A stretch of 64,000 nt of DNA from Zanthoxylum bungeanum. Lineage: Eukaryota; Streptophyta; Magnoliopsida; Sapindales; Rutaceae. The translations under genes and the position numbers were made by a program. The stretch spans positions 245,378 through 309,377 of the forward strand of contig SKCR01018452.1 in the NCBI GenBank assembly GCA_019454045.1, given 5' to 3'. The notes under the pieces are model-generated. The model made no database searches and was not told the DNA's origin. It was given only the letters and a program-made list of their open reading frames with translations. This document shows positions 56,636-64,000 of this stretch, piece by piece (position 1 is the stretch's first letter; each line of letters begins with the position of its first letter).

Positions 56636-56731
56636 TTAGGAAGAGCCCAACTTGAAAATCGGGCGCTCACGATATTTTAATTGTAGTCTGGAGAAGCGTC
56701 ATCAGTGGCAGACTATGCCCAAATCCCCTTA
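56636..56731 (+). pseudogene. 25S rRNA fragment 5 (5' domain)
   Basis: GGAAGAGCCCAACTTGAAAA, TTGTAGTCTGGAGAAGCGTC and GCCCAAATCCCCTT match the first few hundred bases of 25S rRNA in plus orientation, upstream of fragment 1 in a real gene. Confidence 0.82.
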
Positions 56732-56880
56732 CTTGGCAGCCAAACAAGCACTCAATCACTTTGAAAATGAAAAAAATATAACAATCGGTTGTTCCAAAAA
56801 CAAAATAATATATTATCTTTTTAATAAATGAAATGTAAAATATTAAAAAATAATATAAAAAATTTGTTGCCGGTTATAAC

Positions 56881-57516
56881 TAAAAATGCAAGTCTAATGA
56901 TTAAAGTTGCATGTTTATTGTAAAAAAAATTTCATATTAGAAAATATTTCATATTTATTAGCACAAGTTGTATGTCTAATGGTATTAGTAGCATCTACAA
57001 TAATTATAGTTACATGTGCGGTTTTCAAGGTATAAGCAATTGCACGTTATTGATAAAAAAAAATGCAAGTTTAATGGTTGAAGTTGCATGTTCATTATAA
57101 AAAGTTTCATAGAATGATTCCTGTTTATTATTGAAAGTTGCATGTCTGATGATATTAATTACATATCCAATGGTCATATATACATGTGCGGTTTTCGAGG
57201 CATATGCAATTGAATGTTATTGCTAAAAATTACAAGTCTAATGGTTGAAATTGCATGTTCATGGTAAAAGATTTCATATTAGAAAAATTACATATTTATT
57301 GGTGAAAGTTGCATATCTAATGGTATTAGTTGCATGTTCAATGATCATATTTACATGTTCGATTTTCGAGGCATACAAAATTGGTATATTATTGTTAGAA
57401 ATTGCACGTCTAATGGTTGAAGTTGCAAGTTCATTGTAAAAAGTTTCATATTAGAAAATGTTTCATATTTATTGGTAAAAGTTGCATGTCTAATGGTATT
57501 AGTTGCATGTTCAATG
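56881..57516. repeat. Tandem repeat of about 172 bp (3.7 units)
   Basis: Units start near 56881, 57058, 57225 and 57397 (spacing 177, 167 and 172 bp). Each has GCAAGTCTAATGGTTGAAGT, TTTCATATTAGAAAA, GCATGTCTAATGGTATTAGT and ACATGTGCGGTTTTCGAGGC in order. The last unit is cut by the C4 LTR at 57517. Confidence 0.85.
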
Positions 57517-59439
57517 TGTTGGGTTTTCAAGGTCAAACCAAGATCAAATTGAGCAAGAAATCATGTGAATACGCAAAGTAAAGTAGCATAAAATACTTAC
57601 TTTGATCGGCTAAGTGGATGTAAGAGATAACAAAAGTTTTGCCTCCAAGCTTCTCCTTTGATGTATGTTGAGCTTCCAAGCTTCCAATCATTGAATCTTG
57701 AATTCCAAACTCATGGGAAATGTTTCCCTATCACCTTTGTATAACTCTTTATGTGCTAGCAATGGAAGAAATTTGCAACAAAATCTTCCTATTTCTTCTT
57801 ACAACTTTCGGCCAAGCCAAGATGAAGGAGAGGGAGAAGCTTGGTCACGCCAATTGAGAGAGAGAGAAGATGAATGAGTAAAAAGTGAAGTGTTAATTGA
57901 TTTTCCAAAATCAAAACCATATACCAAATCTCTAAAGTTGGTAAAAGGTCACTCATCATTCAATTAAAATAAAGAAAATGTGTAAATCAAGTTACCATCA
58001 ACTACTACAAATTACATCACCATAAAGGTAAGTAAAGTGATAAGTGATGTGACTTGTGGTGGGCCCCACTTGATATAAAATCCGAGTGGGCCCGCAAACA
58101 CATTCCGGGCTCGGGTTCGTTAATTCTGAATTAACGAATTTTCCGTTGTGACGTAATTAAAGCAAATTTAATTAAATAATTATGCCTAGTAAAATTACTA
58201 TTCACGTCGCTCGCGAATTAATTCTAAATTAATTCGTTCGCCCGAATTAAAATCCAATTTTAATTCCGTTATGAAATCTAATTTCATTTAATATATCGAA
58301 TATATTATTTTATCGATTAATTCCAAATTAATCATTCTCTCTCTTCAAATAGTATTTTATCCCAGATAAAATATCTCCGTAACTAATCCTAGATTAATTT
58401 TCTCTTTACTACTAATTAATCTCAGATTAATTATGTTCGAGTCATACGTCATCGGTGAATCTTCGGGAAGCGACCTATGAGATCCCTGGATATGTTGGCA
58501 GTAAATCTGGTCATCGGAATATCCGAATACGTGCGTACCCGGTACCACGTTCTTACCGATTTACAAGACATGGTTGACTTCTAGCAAAGCACCGTGCCTA
58601 CCCAATTCTCCAGAAATATTCTTTTAAGGAATATGTAATCTGGGTCGGGCGTAGTATACGTAGTATTGTGTATTGGGATCCAGTATCGAATGTCACATGC
58701 TAGGCCTGAGACTGGAATTGTGTCTGCCCTGTACGAAGCACATATCAGATCTCTGGTAACTAGTCTCTATAATCGGATAAGCATGACCTAGTCATATTAT
58801 CCCGATGACTGCAGTACATACGAGTACTAGTTCTGTATCCTACGTGATCATCATCTCCATATGACTGAAGTGATACTTCCATCTTGACATCACACCCAAT
58901 ACACTACGATTCTCAATATACCCAGAAGAGGCGTACACAGAACCTGTTAAAGTCTCGGACGACCAGAACCAAAGTATATTGATTGTCGCAAGTATTAGCG
59001 ATGCAAGTCTCAGGTTAACACATAGTCATACTACCAATGGAATTCTGAGGGGTCTATCCAGAGCGAAGCTGTTTCCGTACCATCGGTAAACACAACCTCC
59101 TATTACACTTGCATGAGTATTCAATACCCAAATATATGAGAACTATGTCGTTATGCTCCCATAATACGCACAAGTGCAATACTAGTCTATTTCGCATTAT
59201 CGATGTCCAATCTCGATAATACTACGACTAGGGATATTTTAATGATTAAGCCTTAGTGGATTAATATTGTCTCATATCTTATTAATCCGAAACTAATCAT
59301 ATGGACTTTTATCATTTATATATCCCGGTAATCCAATTACAAATGATAAAAGAGCAATTTCCTTTGTCACATAGTTAATTTATACAACAACACCATGTTC
59401 TGTACAAATAGTGATGCTATGGGTCATAATTGTCCAACA
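57517..59439 (-). repeat. 3' LTR of copia copy C4
   Basis: Minus-strand LTR from TGTTGGACAATTATGACCC (59439) to the end read as TGTTGGGTTTTCAAGG on the plus strand (57517), 1.92 kb. It adjoins a purine tract (CCAAGTGGGAGAT on the minus strand, 59440-59452). It carries the hairpin chain at 58116-58433. Confidence 0.9.
58116..58433 (-). repeat. Hairpin chain in the C4 LTR
   Basis: Same series as in the other C LTRs. Several arms are perfect here where C0/C2 has a mismatch: 58116-58138 (TTCGTTAATT / AATTAACGAA, 3-nt loop) and CGAATTAATT / AATTAATTCG near 58210. Confidence 0.85.
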
Positions 59440-59452
59440 ATCTCCCACTTGG

Positions 59453-62340
59453 CCTATAGCCAATCACTCAAGTTTCCTACACCTGAACTATGTACGGGTC
59501 GCTCAAACTTCTGGTGAGAAACAACTTTTGTCAGCGGATTTGAAAGGTTATCATCTGATGCGATTTATTCGATCATTACATCGCCACGATGTATGATCCG
59601 ACGAATCAGATAAAATAGTTGAAGTATATACTTGGATCGTTGATGAGACCATAAATTCTTTAGCCTGTGCTGTAGCCTAGCTCAGCTGCTAACAGAACTA
59701 CTCCTAATCTAATTAGGAATTTTATAGATCCAAGACCCTTCTTTTGCTGCCCCATTGCAGCAATATTCCGTTTTTGTTGTTCATTCGGCAACAGTATCTT
59801 GCTTGGAAGATTTCCAGCTCACTGTTCCGTTATTCAAACTATATAGTACCCTTATTACGACTTATAGTCATTTTTATCGGTTTGGAAACTTGCAGCGGTG
59901 AACCTAGTCACTTCAAGATCTCCTCCTCCATAAATTAAGAATGCATCCTTAGTTCGTCTAAGATACTTAAGAATGTTCTTAACATCAATCCAGTGACTAT
60001 CACTTGGATTGGCCTAATTGTGACTCCATATGCTCAAAGCCTATGAGACACCAGGTCACGTACATCTTTTCAATGTACGAGTTCTTGGAGAGTGCCAACA
60101 ACTTTTAGATCTATCCCAGTAGATCTTTATTCCTAGAATAAAAGTTGTCTCTCCCAAGTATTCTATAGAGAATTTTCATGAAAGCCAAGCTTTCACCGAT
60201 TGTATTATGGGAATGTCATTTCCAAGAAATGACATGTCATCATTATATAGGACAATCATTGTCAGTGCGCTCCCACTAACCTCCATATATACACAAGAAT
60301 CATCTTTGTTTTGAATTAAATCATATACCATTATGATTACATCAAAACGATAGTTCTAAGAACGCAATACTTGCTTCAATCCATAAATGGATTGATTTAA
60401 CTTGCAAACCTTGTTTGCTTGTTTTGGTACGATGAAACCGTCAGGATGTTATAAACATCCTCCAAAAGGTTTCTGTTTAAGGAAAGCAGTTTTGACGTTC
60501 AGCTGCCATATTTCATAAATGAAACATGCAGCATTAGCAAGCATTATCCAAATGGATTTAATCATGGCAACGAGTAAAAGGTTTCGTGGTAATTGACACA
60601 ATGTTGATAACGATACCTTTTTCGCTACAAGCCTAGCTTTGTACGTGGGTATGTTGTCATCCATGTATGTCTTCCTTGAAGACTTATATAGTACTAATAG
60701 GCACAATGCCTTCCGGTACATCAACCAGTGTCTAAACTTGGTTGGTATACATGGAATCCATTTCGGATTTCATGGCACTTTGCCATAATAGGGAGTCGAT
60801 ACCTTGTATCACTTCCTCATACGTAGCCAGTTCATATTCCTCAATAAGATTGACATCTTCATGAGGTGAGATCAGAAACCCATACCTCCCAGGTTGTTTT
60901 CTGACTCTCTCCGACTTACGCGGTTCTTGTGTATTCGAAGATTATTGGTATAGTTTCATCCCTGATGAACTATTTGTGTTCCGTTAAGGAATCGGTGCCT
61001 GGAACAGTATTACTCCGATTTTCATCGAGTTTTACTTTCCTCCCACTTACCACTGCATATAGGTATTCCTCTTAGGAAAACCGCATGGAAAACAACAATT
61101 ATATTGTTCTCTTGTGAGTTGTATAAGTATTATACTTTGGTTTCCTTAGGACAACCTACAAATAGGCACTTATCCGATTTTGGGTTCTAGTTTGGTATCA
61201 TCCAAACATATGCCCAACATTCCCAAATCTTCAGGAATGAGAAAACCCGGTTTCTTTCCTGATCATATCTAATATGAAGTCTGTCTAACAGATTTTCATG
61301 GAACCTTATTCAAAATAAGTATTGCACTGTTTAATGTGTATCCCTAGAAGGAAAATGGTAGCTCAGAGCGACTCATCATTAACCTTATCATGTCCAACAA
61401 AATTCGGTTTCTCCATTCGGACACACCGTCAAATTGAGGTGTTCCGGGAGGAGTCCACTGTGAAAGAATACTATACTCTTTCAGGTAATCGAGAAACTTA
61501 TTGCTTAAGTATTTTCCACAATGGTCTAACCGTGACGATTTAATACTTGAGCCGACCTGTCTGTCTACTTCGTGTCGAAACTCTTTGAATTACTCAAAAG
61601 TTTCCGATTCGTGTTTCAAAAGAAACACATAACCATAACACGATGTCACATCCGTAAAGGTTACGAAGTATTCATATCCACCTCTAGCCTAGCTAGATAT
61701 GGGCCCACTTACGTCACTATGAACGAGAACTAACAGATCGGTGGCACTTGTACTTTTACCAAGTAAAAGGTGTTTTAGGAATTTTGCCTAATAAACTATA
61801 TTCGTAGACATTATTTGAATTAGAATCAAATCCGTCTTAGTATCCACTCTTCGAAAGTGTGGATATACGATTCTTGTTAATGTGTCCCAGACAACAATGC
61901 CACTTATAAGTCTCAACTGATTTATTCAGTTTGAGCTATTTGTTTGTCATGTCATACATATGAGATTCATTTATATTCTAAATATAAATATTTTTATTCA
62001 CATCTAATGTGCTTATCTCAATATCATCTTTATAAAATAAAACACTTAGTGTTCTAGAATATAAAGGTATACCCGAAACGGGTTAAACTTAGATATAGAG
62101 ATAATGTTTCTAGTCAAACTAGGTACATTATAACAATTTCCTAATTTAAGTACATGTCCAAAGGGTAGTTCCTAAACTTAGGTTTCTTCGGTTAAAACAG
62201 CGACTCTCGTCATATTTCTGACAAGCAGGTAGATCTCAACTGAAGTCAGTATCCTGCTCATCAGCAGATTCTGCACATCAGTATATATTTATATACTACA
62301 TCTAGTATCAAAAATCCAATTTTGAAACTAATAGTGAACA
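59453..62340 (-). pseudogene. Copia pol remnant (C4)
   Basis: Collinear with C0 and C2 but with many stops. Traces include a fragment at 60449-60724 (YKARLVAKKV, IYEIWQLNVKTAFLKQKPFG) from reverse transcriptase, and integrase similarity at 61320-61800. No intact domain. Confidence 0.8.
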
Positions 62341-63080
62341 TGTTTATGACAAACATACTTGAAGCCGGAGCCTTGCCCCGCCTTCACTTCCTTCATGTCT
62401 GCCTTGTCCATACGGCAATCACGCTTCCAGTGACCCCGTTTTCCACAGTTTAGGGAGACATCTTGGGATATGTCATTTGTCTTCCTAGAAGACTGTGACA
62501 ATTTTGCCTTTGCCTCTTCTAGAAGCTCTGACTCTGCCTCCTTGAGCATAGCCATCAACTCTCCAAGAGTTTACTCTTGGTTCATAATGAACCTGCCCCA
62601 GCATTCGGGTAGAGACTATAAGATCAAATCTTTGGTAGTCTCGGCCACGTAGGTAATGCCCAGCTAACCTATCTGATCGATGTCAGCAATCATCTACGAC
62701 ACCTAGTGCTCGACAGATGTACCCTCTGACATACGCGAGCGAAAGAGCTTCTTTTGCAATTTATACTTATGAGATCTAAGGATAGATATATGAAGATCTT
62801 TAATATCATCATCATGGTACAAGGATCTAATCCTTGGTTTTGACGACAAAATTAAAGTGTCATTGCATCAAGTATAAAGGATTGAGCACTAAAGTTATCA
62901 TCACCATGTGTCTTCCAAAACTCATGCTCCACTATTTGCTCAACTTCGGGCTCAGGCCCGAGATGTTTCTCTATCAAATAGAATAACTTCTCAGTTCCCA
63001 GGACTATCCTGAGGTTTTATTCCCAATATGAAAATTGGAGCCGTTTAAAGACATTTTCTCCCAGGATTATGTTCTAAACG
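62328..63080 (-). pseudogene. Copia gag remnant (C4)
   Basis: Frame 62558-62328 reads MMAMLKEAESELLEEAKAKL and a zinc knuckle SLNCGKRGHWKRDC whose first cysteine is serine. Upstream gag is present to about 63080 with stops. Confidence 0.8.
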
Positions 63081-64000
63081 CTAATCTTTCAGTTATCTTG
63101 ATTCCAATAGTCCAACTCTCCAATCAACGATTTCGGGTACAATCAAATATAATGATTACTATAGTCTAACTATATAATCAACTACTATTTGATTGGTTAA
63201 ATTCAACTATATTGATTACTATAATCCAATTATATAATCAACTATAAATGAAGTAGTTTGCATACAGTCCAACTGTTTAATTAAAAAAATAATTAAATAT
63301 TAGTCCAACTAATATATTTAAAAAACTTTTAATGACGAAAAATTGAAATGAGCGCGTATTGGCAAGTATCTAAACGAAATTGCAAATTTAATACTTGCCT
63401 CCCACTATTTTTCGGCGAGCCTCTAACCCTCTGTTGAGTACTCGAGAAACCTAGTTTCCTAGTTGGCTAGGATCCCGTTAAGTAACACACAACCTTGACT
63501 TTGGCCAACAAGATGTATGATATTTAACTAGGTAGATCTCTAAGATCAATTAGATCTCATCCAATTCCTAGATCCAGTAGGTGGACATCCAAGTTCGAAA
63601 CATATATCTAATATATGCCAATATATCCAATATATTCCCTAACCTTTTTCCTCTGAATCAACTAAGCCTTGGCTTTGGCACAACAAGCTTAATGATTCCA
63701 ATTAAGTGAGACCCATTGACTTTGGAAAGCTTCGTAATCGATGTCGATGGACAAGAAGTGATCTTGACTTTGGCCAACAGATCACAACTTGGACAATACA
63801 TGCGATATGGAACAAAGCCTTCATGATTCAAACACATCCGTGATAGACAAATGTCTTGACTTTGGCCAACAAACCAGTGCCAATCTTGGATTTTGAGAGA
63901 GAATCACTCAATGGAAGGAAATCACTTAATATTTGTTGATGGTTTTTTCGCGTAATTGGCAACCAATTAATTATCTTTGATTAGGTCTCATCATACACCC
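63081..64000 (-). other. Leader of C4, running off the window
   Basis: Matches the leaders of C0, C2 and C3. The minus-strand copies of TTGTTGGCCAAAGTCAAG are found near 63494, 63762 and 63855. The 5' LTR lies outside the window. Confidence 0.8.

Overview
The window is plant nuclear DNA, almost certainly from a dicot. The evidence is plant-type LTR retrotransposons of both superfamilies, a nine-exon plant gene (CRL) with short GT-AG introns, fragments of plant gene families (LOG, RALF, CrRLK1L, plant SDR), and scrambled pieces of cytosolic 25S rRNA. Only one ordinary host gene looks intact; most of the rest is nested, broken transposable elements.

Layout. 1-2558: 5' part of a minus-strand gypsy-type element (A) with a tRNA-Asp primer site. 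2559-5933: 3' half of a minus-strand copia element (E1), fused without a gap to a minus-strand gypsy element (F, 5934-11395). 11396-17081: plus-strand gypsy-type element B, same family as A. It has no pol but carries an uninterrupted LOG (cytokinin-activating enzyme) reading frame. 17082-29652: two degenerate plus-strand copia copies (C0, C2) sharing a central LTR. 29653-33434: minus-strand sister of B (D) with the 3' half of a second LOG copy. 33435-38690: another copia copy (C3) that cuts that LOG. 38697-46634: a minus-strand Tat-like gypsy element (G) with dual RNase H and an antisense ORF, preceded by a small scrap of D-type LTR.

46635-57516 is the gene-bearing island. It holds the last part of a short-chain dehydrogenase gene, a Mutator-like element (47646-49495, 9-bp target duplication) carrying fragments of a RALF-like peptide gene and of a FERONIA-type receptor, and the complete CRL gene (50113-53690). 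After CRL come a solo LTR (5-bp duplication), a GC-rich hAT-type MITE (8-bp duplication), five shuffled 25S rRNA pieces in both orientations, and a ~172-bp tandem repeat. 57517-64000 is a minus-strand copia copy (C4) running off the window.

The strongest candidates for something undescribed are: (1) a pol-less retroelement family carrying LOG between its gag-like region and its 3' polypurine tract, in two copies with different signature-motif changes; (2) a Pack-MULE holding pieces of both a RALF ligand and a RALF-receptor-type gene; (3) a run of about ten short inverted repeats, nearly all with 3-nt loops, in the LTR of the C copia family, kept in all three LTR copies that span it; (4) a cluster of ACACGTGGC (ABRE/G-box) sites in the LTR of LOG element D. 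Family assignments rest on motif reading by eye, without database searches.
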